NCBI RefSeq assembly: GCF_018691265.1
Contig: NW_024881300.1
Location: 4,826,546-4,890,545 of the forward strand
Source of the DNA: Tyto alba
Lineage: Eukaryota; Chordata; Aves; Strigiformes; Tytonidae
Direction: 5' to 3'
DNA: 64,000 nucleotides
A program made the position numbers and the translations under genes. Under the pieces are notes generated by a model. It had not been told where the DNA came from. It ran no database searches and worked only from the letters and a program-made list of their open reading frames with translations. This document shows positions 49,076 through 61,116 of this stretch, one piece after another; the stretch's first letter is position 1; every line of letters begins with the position of its first letter.

Positions 49076-50386
49076 ATTGAAAGCCTCCATTTATCTACAT
49101 TAGTCTACTGACTGCATTCTCATTTTATATGGGAAATTGATCTATTTTTATTATGTCACAAATACACAAAAAGCTAATGTTTTTAACTTCTGAAATATTT
49201 TCAGCGTTAGCTAACTTGGAGATTTGGAAATGCTACAGATTTCCAACTAAGTGTGAAACCATATTCTACAGTCTGCATTCCTTGCGTATGATGTAAATAC
49301 TAACTGATCTTTTAATGAAGCCACGAACCTTAAGAAGATTTATCAAAATATTCCCAATATTTAAAGTTTAAAGCCACTACCTTTTTTTGCCAGTATTTTC
49401 AGGCCCATACACTGTGGGTATACGTGGCTTGCCTGTTAACTTAATTACAAATTTTGTGGCATATTCTTCCGATTTGTGTGTTGATTTTATCAGGTGCAGG
49501 AAAAATTGTATTATTTAGATTGTATACTGCTTGGTATAAGGACTTCTCTCGCTTGTGGTTTATACAACATTGTTTTCTATAGGGATTCATAAACAATTTG
49601 TGCTGCAATCATTTTCCACTTATTTTCCTTTGTTTTATAGAATACATTTTATGCTGCAGTTTCAGCATATGTCGTTGTGATTCAGTAAACTTACCTAGTC
49701 CAGAATCAATACTTACATTTTCCTTCCCCATAATAGTAAAGGGCATATAAAATGCATGAGACAAAGTAAGCTCTTTCAAAAGATATGGATTAAAATTGAA
49801 ACTGCACTTAGAAATGTGAAAAATTGAATGAAGAGTTTTGAGTTTAGGACCGTTGTCTGTGATATAGAGGAAGTATCGAAGGCTGTCAAAAAGTACCAGA
49901 GCACTGTGGTAGCAGCACTAACCAATGCCCTACTTGTTTGCAATTGATTGCTAATAAATTAATTGGTTTTGTCTACCGTTAACTCTAGAAGTCTTTTATT
50001 ATGAGCAGTGCAGAATAAAATGTCCTTAGGAGAAATTCAAATCAGTGGCAAGTGCTCTTATTCTGAGATGGGAAACAAGAACTGCAGGAGGAACACTACC
50101 CTGTTTCACAGGTGTTTTCCATGAACCATAAACAATGAGCAAACATACCATTAGCGGTGTTGAGAGTTCTGAGGCTAGCAATAAATCCAGGGCTCACAGC
50201 ATCTGTACTGGGATGCTTAGAGTATTGTGGTATTTCATATTACTGCTACTATGGTTCACCTGTGCCTACAATGCAGGTAGAATAGTTATTCTTCCTGAAT
50301 TTTTGAGTCATGGTAAAATACAACGATGGAGAGGGATTTTGGTTTTGGAAAGGTAATTTGCGGACTGAATAAGTGCGTTTCCCTAG

Positions 50387-50446
50387 AAGAGTTTGAAGGT
50401 GCTTTATATGATGAAACTTCCGAACCCTTCCTGCTTAGCATCCACG
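50387..50446 (+). CDS. candidate penultimate coding exon, unidentified protein
   Basis: The acceptor is 'ggactgaataagtgcgtttccctag' (a plausible branch point ctgaat and a pyrimidine tract) and the donor is CATCCACG|gtaagt. The 60-base block read after two leading bases gives EFEGALYDETSEPFLLSIH and leaves one base, G. That base combines with the two leading bases of the block at 50743 to make a glycine codon and continues in frame to a stop. Frame 0 (KSLKVLYMMKLPNPSCLAST) is also open, so the register is not proven. I prefer the first because its continuation is longer and acidic/leucine-rich. If the intron is retained, the frame runs to a stop at 50509-50511 with an AATAAA at 50553. I cannot name the protein. 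Confidence 0.38.
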
Positions 50447-50742
50447 GTAAGTGTTCACAAAAAGACAGGTATGGCCGTGACAATTGGATATTCTGGGATA
50501 CAACTCGGTAATGGAAATTCTACATCATCCTTTTGAACTTTGCTTTGTACCTAATAAAAAAATAAGAAATTAGATGGTAAAGATATATGCTACAAGCTAA
50601 ATGAAGTATCATGATACAAAAACATTTGCTTAAAGCATTGCATTTTGAAAGCATTCATGATACTAGACTGCCAGCTGTGGTTCTTCTTGCCTGTGTCACT
50701 GCACTCAGCTTGTACGGAAACCTTATTTTGTTCCCTTTACAG
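50447..50742 (+). other. candidate short intron (296 bases)
   Basis: Bounded by gtaagt on the left and 'ttattttgttccctttacag' on the right, both close to consensus. It contains AATAAA at 50553-50558, which could serve as an alternative poly(A) signal if the intron is retained. Confidence 0.35.
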
Positions 50743-50807
50743 GAATTAAAAGGAAACTGGAGCTACTAGAACAGCTATGTGAAGAGTTAGGTCTGAAAGC
50801 CAGCTAG
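50743..50807 (+). CDS. candidate last coding exon, leucine/glutamate-rich C terminus
   Basis: After a strong acceptor (ccttattttgttccctttacag), two bases complete a codon begun in the exon at 50387. Then 20 codons follow to TAG at 50805-50807. The peptide (with KLELLEQLCEELG inside) has leucines spaced as in a short amphipathic or coiled-coil helix. The spliced tail across both exons is about 41 residues with no stop. The alternative register would give ELKGNWSY and a stop. A possible poly(A) signal variant ATTAAA lies at 51275-51280, and the first AATAAA after the stop that I saw is at 52125. No known protein C terminus is recognised. Earlier exons cannot be identified with confidence and may lie outside the window. 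Confidence 0.38.
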
Positions 50808-51619
50808 TTCCCAAGAGTGGCTAGGCCTGGTCATAGAAGGGCGAGTGGTAGAGACCACTGGAGAGGCAGCACTCAGTTACATATTGCTGTTTTAAAACAC
50901 CATTTGGATATAAGTGTTGTTTTTAGTATAGGTGGGGGATAAGGCTGGATTGTACAGAGGAGAAACTTCTCGGAAAGGGAACTGAAGTTCAGTTTGGCTG
51001 TCTCTGGACATGACGAAGGTGATTGCTGAGCTGAATATAATGCATGCTGATATAATTGAGGTTTTCTTCCAGTCACCGGAGTTAGTGTTGTTCCATCAAA
51101 AATATCCCTGAATGGAAGTTCTCATCTTTAATTGAATGCTGTAGTTTATGACAACAAAATCATTGAAGCAATTGCTTTTCTGGCTTATAACCATGATCAA
51201 AATCTCCTTTTCTGAAGTCAAATATATACATGGACAACTATTAATTTTGTCTGTGTTAAGCTCTTGCAAGTATGATTAAAGAAGCTAGGCAATAGCTTCA
51301 AGCAGAGATTAGTTACTCAGGATAATTCCTTTAAACTATCATCATAACGTCTGTTCTTTTTTTTTGTAAAGTTCAGGCCTAAACAGGCATGTTCTCATTA
51401 GATTCGTCAGGTGTGTACTATGCCACAGAGAATGGTAGTTTGCAGTGAAAAACGGGATATTTCCCTGTGCACACACTTCTGTTCTGTGTCCTACATGCTC
51501 CGGTGTGGTATCGTCTTCCAGAGAGTTACCTCTGATGGACAGGATTAGGGGAAATCCTTGTTTCTTTGGTGATTTTCAAACACTATCAGACAATGATGCC
51601 AACTAAGAGTGAATTAATG
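50808..51619. other. possible 3' UTR or intergenic DNA
   Basis: Nothing coding is recognised. If the exon at 50743 is real, the first part would be its 3' untranslated region, ending perhaps near the ATTAAA at 51275 or further on. Confidence 0.3.
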
Positions 51620-52060
51620 AGATATTGGAGCCTGGCAAGTAGAAAGTGGCTTTAAATAACCCTGATTAGCCTTTTCTCAGTTCCTTAGAGCGCGGGCAAG
51701 GCTTGAACAACAACAAAGACCCCACACTCACACTTTTTATTAGTTTGGTGGAAAAAGAGTGTGCTTTTCAGAGGGTGTTAATTAAAAGATTTAGACTCCA
51801 TTCACACTGCCCATATCCCTTGTTTCATCTTTCCCTCCTTTTTGTGTAGTTTGTTTGCAATGTGAGAGGTAGAACTGCTGTTATGACAGATAATGTTGAC
51901 TTTTAAAGAGTTCGCTCAGATCTTATCTGTGAGAAAAATATAAGCCCTAATTGAGCATATGAGTTTCACTTTTTAAGTGATGGCTTCATTAGACATGAAC
52001 TTTTATTTTAAGACATTTAAAATGTCTTTAATTCTTTTCAAAACAAGTTTTCACCTCTTT
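51620..52060. promoter_or_regulatory. candidate regulatory element
   Basis: A repeat-free block with 'gtggctttaaataaccctga', 'aacaacaaagacc' (a SOX-like word), 'gtgttaattaaaag' (51776-51787 region), 'cagatcttatctgtga' (GATA-like) and 'taattgagcat'. Motif variety is higher than in neighbouring AT-rich DNA. It has no open frame or splice structure. A conserved non-coding element is inferred, not shown. Confidence 0.22.
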
Positions 52061-54229
52061 TCTGTCTTTCTCAAGGGATATCTCCCCTACATCTTTGTGG
52101 TTGCTACATTTTGTCTTTTCAGTAAATAAATAGAATAATAATCTTCAAACCTTTTAATCATAAAGTTGCACTTTTATAAACCTTAAGTATATTAAAATCA
52201 TTGCATCAGCCTCTTCTAGTTATGTGAAATTCGTAATGTACAGACCATGGCATCAGCCAAGACATTTTTCAGAATCTGAGAAATATATATAAATGTACTT
52301 TAAGTAGCTAAAACTCTAAAACTTGACTAAATGATTTAATCACAAAATTATCTGATATTTATTTGCCTGATTCAGCCAAAGAGTCTGCAGCTTACCAAAG
52401 ACGCCCCAAACAAAAATGTGGAAAGAGAGGACAATAGAAAACTCAGATTATTTTTTGTTACAGCCAAATTCTGAATCTGAATTGTAGTCAATAAACCCAC
52501 AAGGATATGAGTGAATCAAAAATAGATTTGATTTCACCATAATTTATGGCTAATAAACTTGTTTCTTTTAAAGCTGTATTTTAGATACGTGTAAAGCATC
52601 TCTAATTCTACTGTGAAACTCATCATACATGTACAGAATGTGACTTGGTGCTGAGAAAAATCCTTAGTGCTCACCTTTAAAATTATATTATACAAAATGA
52701 GATGTGAAAAGCTAAATAAGGGCTCATTCCTTCTTGAGAAGCGTATATGCTGCATGCGAGACTGCTCTAGTACAGTAAAATGTGTAGTCCCTGTCTAATA
52801 GCTTTGAAATATTTTTCATAAAATTTTTTGATCTTACCTCTCAGTATGGGAAGGCAAAGATACTGGTGGGGTGTTTGGGGGGGAGAGAATCCTGTTTTTT
52901 ATATAAAAAGCTAATAGACAATTATATTGGTGCATGCTTTCAATGGCAAATATCTACAGCACACTTTAAAGAAGGAAAAAGAAAGAAAAGGGGATTGCTG
53001 CTTGTTAATGGACTGTGCTATTTTACAGCACTGTAGTCGAGCAGCCACCTACAGTTCATCCTTATGTTAATACTAACGTTACCAATTTTAACATTATATG
53101 CTTCTTTCCACTGGCCCCTGTTGGAATCAACAGCCTACGGCAAGTGCTGTACTGCCTTTTACTTAATTGCTTCTTAAAGCTAACAGTGAATTACATTAAG
53201 TGTAATTTCATTGTCGTTGGATCTTGGTGAGTTTGAGGTGGCACGTTTGCCATGGGAGTTCTTTTTCTCTGGTTCAGTGGCTATATCCGGGTGGGATGCA
53301 TTTCTCCTGGAGTAATCCAGGAGAATCTTTCCTTTGAAGAGGAACAGATGTAGATTTACATATCTGGAGGTCTCTGGCCTCTGATGAGATTAGTTGGTGT
53401 TTTTAAACCCTACTGGAAGGTGCATATTTAATAAATGCCTAAAGCAAGCCTGTGTGAAATGGCTGGGCCCTAGGAGATTTTGAATGAGAGGAGAGGAGGA
53501 GATGTCAAGTTGCACATTGTGGTACCATCATAATCACTGCTGAAAATAGGCCAACACTTGAAATAACAAATAGATTCAGATTCTGCTGTAAAAGTAGTGA
53601 AGAAAAAATGGACAAGGGAAGCACCTCAAAAGTATTTAGGTTTAAATTTCAGCTGATTGGTTTGTTTATAATTCCCTAATAATCAGAGAGATGAAAATGC
53701 ACAGGTTTAAAAGCTGGCAACCCTCCCTGGCCCCTGCCAAATAATCTGTGCTTTTCGAACATGCTTATTTGAGGTAACTGCATGCCCTGCAATAGAAATT
53801 AGTATTTTTCCTTTACTGAAAGAGTGTATTTTGAGATGGAGGGGAAGGGTTTGTGGTAAATCTGAAGATTAAATAAACTTCCACGAGAAAGACTAAGCTT
53901 ATTTCACAGCAGCTTTTCTTTAAGTAGAAAATAAGTGTGAAACAGAAGTTAAAACTTTTACATTTAAGACTTCTTTGGGTGTGCTGTTCCTCTCAATATA
54001 GCTATGACATATTATGATATTATGGTAAAACTACAGTAACACATTCTTGTTATTGCTGTTTTGTATCCAGATCCTGCAATGATTCCTGCATTGTACTCAC
54101 AGCATTTGACATTGTGCAGGGGTTTGTAAATGCCTTGTAATTGCATCCCCCTTCCTTTCCTTTCACCTCCTTTCAGTTTGTCAGAAGGCTTTTATTTTTC
54201 CTTAGAAGCTCACCATTTGTGTCATACTC
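52061..54229. other. AT-rich non-coding DNA
   Basis: No gene is recognised. It holds a hairpin at 53302-53325 and several AATAAA words (for example 52125). Open frames are short. Confidence 0.6.
53302..53325. repeat. perfect 10-bp inverted repeat (hairpin)
   Basis: The arms ttctcctgga and tccaggagaa are exact reverse complements around the loop gtaa. No neighbouring promoter or U-tract suggests a role in transcription. Confidence 0.95.
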
Positions 54230-54680
54230 GGCTGACTGTCTGTTCCAGCCCGTGTTGCACAGCAGGTTGTGTAATACCGTTGCCTGAAACGTGTAATGCT
54301 CTGGCGGAGCTAATACCCAGCCACCTTCATCTCCTACAGCCTTCTGCCTCTGCTACCCTAGCACTGACAACATCCCTCTTTCATGCTGTATGCGACTACA
54401 CCCTGTCAGGCAGCTCTCTTCTCCCTCCCTGAGTCCCACTGTCACCTACAATGTCATCTACTCTCTCCTGTCATGTACAGCACGACTCCTCTCCTGCTCG
54501 TCCCTACAGCATGAGTCTGCTGCTGTCACCTACACCGCTCATTTGCCACACCTTTTCACTTGCCTGATGCACCTGTGCATTCACTCCTGTCCCCACCGTC
54601 CCGCAGAGATTCCTCTGCTGTCCTCTGTCATCCGCATCTATCATTCACCTCTGTATTGCTACTGTAATGTCAGTGCAGAT
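54230..54680. repeat. pyrimidine-rich degenerate tandem stretch
   Basis: The + strand is strongly enriched in C and T. Related words recur at irregular spacing: 'ctgtcacctacaatgtca', 'cctgtcatgtacagcacg', 'cgtccctacagcatgag' and 'ctgtcacctacaccgctc', suggesting decayed units of roughly 25-30 bases. Two overlapping + frames (54130-54432 and 54390-54683) are open because the stretch is poor in A-starting stop contexts. They are not supported as genes. Confidence 0.45.
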
Positions 54681-57600
54681 TAAAATTTCTTGGGTTTGGG
54701 GTGTTTTTATCATTTCAGGAGGCCTAGCAAAAGCTAGATGCCATAGTGACAGGGGCAGCAGCCTTATCCAAGGTACACACAGGTCTCAGCCAAAGCCTGC
54801 AAGTGACAGTGTTAATCCCTCACGTGAAAGGGCAAAAAGCTAAAAGAATACAAGACTCTTCTGAGATTAACAGAGAAACAAACAGAGACCAGTGTAACAA
54901 AAGAAGGTGCTCAGATCTGTAGATAAGGAGATTTCAGAGGCCTTTGAGCAAGGACCCTATTTAACTCCCTGTGGAGCACCAAGGGCTCTGCAGGGCTCAG
55001 GGACAGAGCTCAGGAGAGATGAAACAGCAAGAGTTAAGACAAGAAAACTATTCCCTAACTGAACTGCATTTTTCAACTTCTAGATAAATTTTATTGTGCA
55101 CTTAGAACTAGTTCCTATTCTGGACCTAGTTTAATTTCATTCTGGAAAAGCTACCATCTACTATGCAGAGCCACTATTATTACTTTCCAGCATCTAGTGA
55201 TAACTGCCCAGATGGATACAAACAATGTTTTATTGTTACTTTTGTTTGGTTAAAGTTAGGAGAGGGACTGCTTGCCATCAGGCTCAGAGCAGGAAAACAG
55301 TTTATAGTGTTTGTAAGCGACTATCTTTGCCAGTGATGATGAAAGCAACATAAAATTGCTTTCGGGGGAAATTTACTCTTGGGTTGAGGCTCAGCCCAAG
55401 GCCTATATATCACTCGTGTCCTTTTAAGCTTTATTTTTGAGGCCTAAGTGAGATGGATGGTGTGCTGGTATAGACTTTGTGCAGTGGAAAATATTGCTAG
55501 GGGGGTTCAGTCCTCGGCTATTTTTCAGGCAAAACTCCCAATTGTTTTCAGTGTGCAAATACCACAGAGGCCCTATTTTCAGTTCTCTCTCACTAGATTA
55601 CAAAACTGTTTCAGTTATATCTTATGGATTTCACAGGTGTGTAACTTCTTGAACACCCACATCAAGAAAATAAAGGTTTCATGTTTGGATCTCTGTTTTG
55701 CTAACACACCAGCAAACAAAACCACACAGGACCACGTAGGACAGCTACAATATAAGTATTATTTTATGAAATAGTCAACATTTGTCAGCCCTGATCACAT
55801 GGTGACATCTGAATTTAGCAGGTTTTCCCCTGTTCTTGGAATGAAAAGATACCTAGGGAAAGCTGAGTTAGTAAATGGTTGTTGACTTTGCCTTTTTTCC
55901 AAACTTTCTTATTATGGACAGTTTACCAGGCAGAAAAAATCCCCTCTGAGACAAAAGTAAATAAACAGAGTAACTGGAAGAAACCAATATGGTGATACTA
56001 GATTCTCTACTACATAGAAAAACAGCATAAATAAATACTGGATTGGAAACGGGTGACATTGATAGTACCTGTCAAATGGACTATGCAACAGTGTGTACAC
56101 AGGGTGGTATCTGGTCTCATCTATAGTTATTCTAATAATTTGCTGAAGTACTGCTTAAGTAATTCAAGAAATCTGAACCAGTATTGTATTCAAAACTTCG
56201 TTTGTTTTAGGTGTGATCAGACAAGTTCCTGTTCTGGAGATGCCACTGTATTAGCGGACTGGACTTTGCACAGAAATCCCGGCAGGCTTACCACAGCTTC
56301 CTTTGTACATAATCAGATGCTCTTTCTCTTCTCCTCTTCAAACTGTTAAATACTCTTATATACAGCATATCTGTAGGCTTTCTGAACTACTGGCAAGTTT
56401 CTGTGAAGTCAAAATGTGTTCCCTCGTTGGCACCCTGTGTGCTGTCCCTGCACAGTGGGCTGCCCACAGGCTCCCGGCTCCGTGTACCTCTGCCCGTATG
56501 TCTTTGTCAGTTCAATCCTGACTCAAATGACAGGAACCCCTTTTTCTATCTATGGCACCTCACACAACTGCTCTCATCACTATTAGTGGTTTTAATTTTT
56601 TGCTGTCTTTTCCTACTTAACCCTGCTTTGAAAGCCCACTCCTCCTTGCTGATTGCTATGGGACAAGGGCCAGCAGCCGTACAGGAGGTACTTTCCCCAA
56701 GCCTCTTATTTTTCACAACTTCTCTGCCTTTTTGTTAGCACTGCGGCTTGTTACCGTATCAGACAAAAGAACTCTTCCATAACCCATCTCTCTAAGTGTG
56801 CTAAAGCTGATGCCTTACTCTTTTTTCATATATAGTCCTTAGTTTTGAGGAGTTATTTTGCTTGTTCAGGCTCTTCCAGCTATTTTCAAGAGTCAAACCT
56901 TCACAGAATCCTTTTCAGGTTCTTTAGTACTGTTTTTGGCACTAATCACACCCAAAGAGGTAAAAGAGTCTGTGTTATAGATAGTCCCAGATCATTCCCT
57001 CTCCAGTATCGCTAAAAGCAATTTGGTGGACAAGCTGTTCTTCCTTTGCTCTGTCAGAATAGCAGTGTTATTTCCCCCTCTTTATTTCAGGAAAGTATAA
57101 TTTTCCCAGATTTTTATCCTGGCCCTTTTTATTCCTGCAGCTAGATTACTCTCTTTTGATAACACTGAAAAGAAAAATAGATGCCTGTCACCATTTTCTT
57201 CTGTAGCTGTATTTCTTATGATAACAAAGAAGTAAATGTTGATACAATATTTAACTTGCAAGAGTTGCTTTTTGGAAACTTCTGAATTGCAATGTTTAAA
57301 AGTTTCTAGTTAAGTTATCCTGCCCTTGTTTCTCATCTGTACTATTTCTAGCTCTTCTTTTGTTAAGTGTAAGCAATGCTGTCTTGTTCCTCATTAGTAA
57401 CACACACCATGTATCTGCAGAATGATGTGACTGAGTTAGTTTTGCCAGAGCAGCTTCTATTTTTGATATTTCTTGTCTGTCTTTAGCTTCTGATTAGGCC
57501 ATGACTATTGCATTTAATATTCTCATGCCCCGTTACTAGAGAATGCTCTGTTCTCTGTACACTGTCCTGCTGACGTTTCCTTGGGATGTTCCTTAATCAA

Positions 57601-58039
57601 ATCACTATGACTTATGGCAGCATAGACTTTGGTTTTTCCCTGAACTTTCTTCATAAGTTGTAAAATGTTTACCTTAAGCTAACAAAAAGTTTTGCTTTTT
57701 AAAATGTATTTTTTTCTTTGTCTTGTCCTTTTCTCACTTTTATTTTCTTTGTTGTTGGTAATTAGGCTCTCTCCAGCTTTACGGAATTTTTAAGCGAAAA
57801 AGACATGTTTTCTTGCACTGAACACAACACAGTGTTCTGGTGAATTTATCATGTGCTTTCCTTGTGTAATCACCACGTGTCTGTCTAAAGTAACCCTTAT
57901 TTTCAGTTAGCTATTCTCTGAAAATATATATCTAAATACGTCCAAAACACCTGCAGTATGGCTTTATAGTAATTTGTTACAGAATCTCTATTATTCTCTC
58001 TAAAAATTGTCTGCAAACTTCACCCTTTGAATTCCCCAC

Positions 58040-58145
58040 TGCTGATCAGCTCCCCTCGCCCCAGCCCCGGCAGTGAGGTGCTGGGAGGTCCCTTCCCCGC
58101 AACTGCCCCACAACGTGACAGCCCCGTTGAGGACCGTGCTGTGTA
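58040..58145. other. small GC/CpG-rich pocket
   Basis: A C- and G-rich stretch (cccctcgccccagccccggc and following) with six CpG in about 105 bases stands out from AT-rich neighbours. It may be a fragment of a GC-rich repeat or a promoter-like element. No transcript start signal is evident. Confidence 0.45.
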
Positions 58146-58650
58146 TTTCAGTGAGAAGCTAAAAATCTCATGTACTGAAGCTTAAGGATGCTTTCTCGGT
58201 ATGGGGCTCTGGAGCAAAATGCAATCTAAATTTCCATGGAAAAGCAGCAGATTCCTCCTTTCTCTCTGCTCAGTATGGCAACTGCCTTCTGACTGGCTTG
58301 CTCTGTTGCTCTGGAACTGGTTGGGTCTATGTTCTTAAGAGTTTGGGAGGAACAGTGTGATTTTATAATTATTCCACCTAAACTTTAACTCCAGTTATGC
58401 AGTTTGGTCTACTATTTTCTTACTTACAAGGTGGCGGTGGACTTGATCTGTATCAGTGTAGTAATGAATAATATCTGTTTGTATTACATATGCGTATCGG
58501 CTTTCCTTATCCTCCAGATGGGACATACAAGAAGACACTTCCTTGTGCTGAAACTGTGAATGAGTGCCAGGTCTTCCACCTAATTCTTGGAATAATTCCT
58601 CATGCTTTTTTTTGTTTTTGTTTTTTAATCTGCAATTTTGGTTTTTAGTA

Positions 58651-58745
58651 AACAAAAAAAAAATGCAAATTTCTACTTTAAAAAAAAAATTCTCTCTTTG
58701 ATTAAAAAAAAATTAAAAAAGGAAGGAAGGAGTAAAATAAAATAA
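58651..58745. repeat. A-rich simple sequence
   Basis: Several runs of 9-10 A are interleaved with 'ggaaggaaggag' and 'taaaataaaataaa'. No retroelement body is seen beside them. Confidence 0.85.
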
Positions 58746-60004
58746 ACTCTTTTATAGAGCTTCAGAAATATTTCTTCACTACCCATGAAGCAAAAATGCA
58801 GAAAATAGTATTTTGGCTGTTTCTCCCATTTTTCCTGATAAGCAAACTCTCTTCCTAGTACCAGTTTACACTGTCATCATTTAGTAAGTGTCCATGTATG
58901 GGCCACTGAGTAATCTTGTTACAAATGCTTTCTTCTTGTTTTCGGCATCCTACGGAAATGTATTACTATGAAATGAAAAAATTGAACATTAATTTATGGA
59001 AACTCTTTTCAGCTATCTCATTTTGTTCTTCTTGTGTTCTTCTTTTTTCTGTCAGTCTGCTTTGTAAAGCAGCTATTTTGTTATGTTGAGTTTTTGAGCT
59101 TTTTTTTTTAAGATTTTGCTCTGAAAAATATTATGGAAATTATTTGAGGTCACTAATTAAAAAGCTCCTTGTTTAGTTTTTACTGGAATCATGTACAAGT
59201 AGTAAGTAGTTCCATAGTGGTCAGTTCATAGTCTTGTCAGCTAGAGCTACAGAGAAGATCTATGAAATAGCTGTCAAAAGTAAATAAATGGAGTTGCTTC
59301 AGTTGGGGAATAGATGAGAGGTGTTTGTACTTTCTCTAAAATCAGTTGAAGTTTGTTTTGTAATTATAGTGGGAACAGGATTGGGCCTAAAGATCATAAA
59401 ATGAGATCATTGCTATTATCTGTGAAATCTGCAGTGAATCATATTGTCAAAGACGCACGAGTCCTTTTCTGTTCTTCCTGCTGAAGGCCTGTGCTGCGCA
59501 GGTGCCCGCCACCAGGAGCTAGCCACCGTTCCCAGCCACAGCTCCTATCTGCAGCCTCACTAACCTCTTCTGCCATTGCACTTAGAGCTGTCTTGTGTAA
59601 ATCAGGAAGAACTTGTGGAAATTATATTTCAGCAGCCATGATTCAGAGTACCCTCTGAAAGCAGAATAAACGAGCAAATTGGCAGCATGGCAAGAGAAGT
59701 GACATCCAGTCTGAGGGAAGGCAGCAGTGCTGCCGGGAGCGCCTGCTTGGTGTGCAGGTCTTTGGGCACCCAACTTTTGGAAGACACTTGAAACTTTTCA
59801 AGGTCTGTAACTAAACCAATATTTAAGGTTTGTGTGGTCGTTACCCAACCCCCTGCCTCACCTGTCTGGGTGGCAGGTTGCCCCGGGCAGGTGATTGTTC
59901 TGGGGTATAGATGTGCTGTTGCAAATGCTTTCTGCAGGTGCCATTTCCTCTTGTGGGAATTGCTTCATGGTGATAGTTCAAAGGATGAGCTCTCTGCTGA
60001 TTTA

Positions 60005-60345
60005 CTTTTAAAGCATATCGGTTAACAGGACATGTTTTGTAAAAATGGTTAAGCAGAAGTGTTTGGGTCTATTAATAAAGCCACCGATACTTGAATGCAA
60101 TTCACTCAAATGCAAAACCATCACAAGAGCAATGAATCTTTTAAGTCTTCTAAATAGGTCTTGAGCTCCATTTGCATACATCTTTATGGAAAATACAAAG
60201 TTCCATGCAATTATAAGCCACATGATGGAAACTGTACTTGAATAAATGATATGTGAAAAGTGCCACTGGTTGCCATCTTCCAAAGTGTCTGCAATTTTAA
60301 TCCAATCCAGACATCTTGGGTTCATGAAAGGTAATTTTGTATTCA
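60005..60345. promoter_or_regulatory. candidate regulatory element (octamer, TAAT words)
   Basis: The block contains an octamer ATTTGCAT (near 60170), 'ttattaataaagcc' and 'caattataagcc'-type words, with even composition and no repeats. An octamer together with TAAT cores suggests POU/homeodomain binding. This is weak inference without conservation data. Confidence 0.2.
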
Positions 60346-61116
60346 GTTACATGAGTAAATGCAACTTAATAATATTTGCATTGAATTCATTCAAACATCC
60401 AACAATCTTTGCTCCTCAAAAGAACATCAGTGCTGTCTATTTTCAGGTTTAGAGTTAGGAAACCCTTCCTTCAATCAAAGGCAGAGATAGTAGAGTTGGA
60501 GCTACCCTGAATAGCACATGGACAACCTCTTCTCATGTTTCCCATCTTGTTTTTCATACTTACAAACAACTTTGACTGGAGTGATGCCCAAGAATGAACT
60601 AGAAGAATGGCATTCAAAGTTTCTTTTTCCCTTTGTGATAACTTCCTCTGTAAGTTTTAATCTACTTGTCCTTCCTGTACTGGCTTTGGCTGTAGCTTGG
60701 AAGCCTGTCTGTGTATCTCTTCATTTCAAAGATCGTAGTGGGAAGATGTGCTGGGTAAAAAGTAAATTATTTCCATGTGCTGTGTGGACAGTAGTCCGTG
60801 AATTTGTTCTGCAACAGAATAACTATTAGTACCTATGAATCCATACCACACTTAAATGAAAGGATATGAAAACCTATAAAAATATGAAAGCAAGATGTAT
60901 CTTATTCTCATAGTTTATATTTTGTTAATTATAAATGCAGTTTAGGCTTATAGAGAAATATAAACCTGAGGTAACCAAAATATATCAGTCTCTCTACTTG
61001 CTAATACATGGGTGATATTTTTCTAATTTTTTACTAAATAGCAGGTATTTACTTTCAATATAACATTGATGATAAGTTCTATTTAGTCATTTTTCTGCCA
61101 CTGTTTTGTATTTCAG

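Larger units (their letters stand above)
45076..50386. other. non-coding DNA with candidate regulatory blocks
   Basis: No gene is supported before the exon pair at 50.4 kb. The stretch contains the candidate elements listed separately, an AT-dinucleotide-rich tract (47517-47613), one old repeat copy (47627-47745) and a weak exon-like block (48040-48123). Small open frames on both strands near 47.9-48.3 kb overlap and have no recognisable domain. Confidence 0.55.
54684..61116. other. AT-rich non-coding DNA
   Basis: No gene is recognised. Frames of about 100 codons at 55448-55774, 56053-56349 and 60518-60829 have no identifiable domain. The last includes a hydrophobic stretch but no other support. 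The region also contains a GC-rich pocket at 58040-58145, A-rich simple sequence at about 58608-58745 and a candidate regulatory block at about 60005-60345. Confidence 0.55.

Noticed and set aside
60518..60829. 103-codon frame with a hydrophobic stretch
   Set aside because: A single hydrophobic segment is weak evidence, and there is no promoter, splice or conservation support in the sequence.
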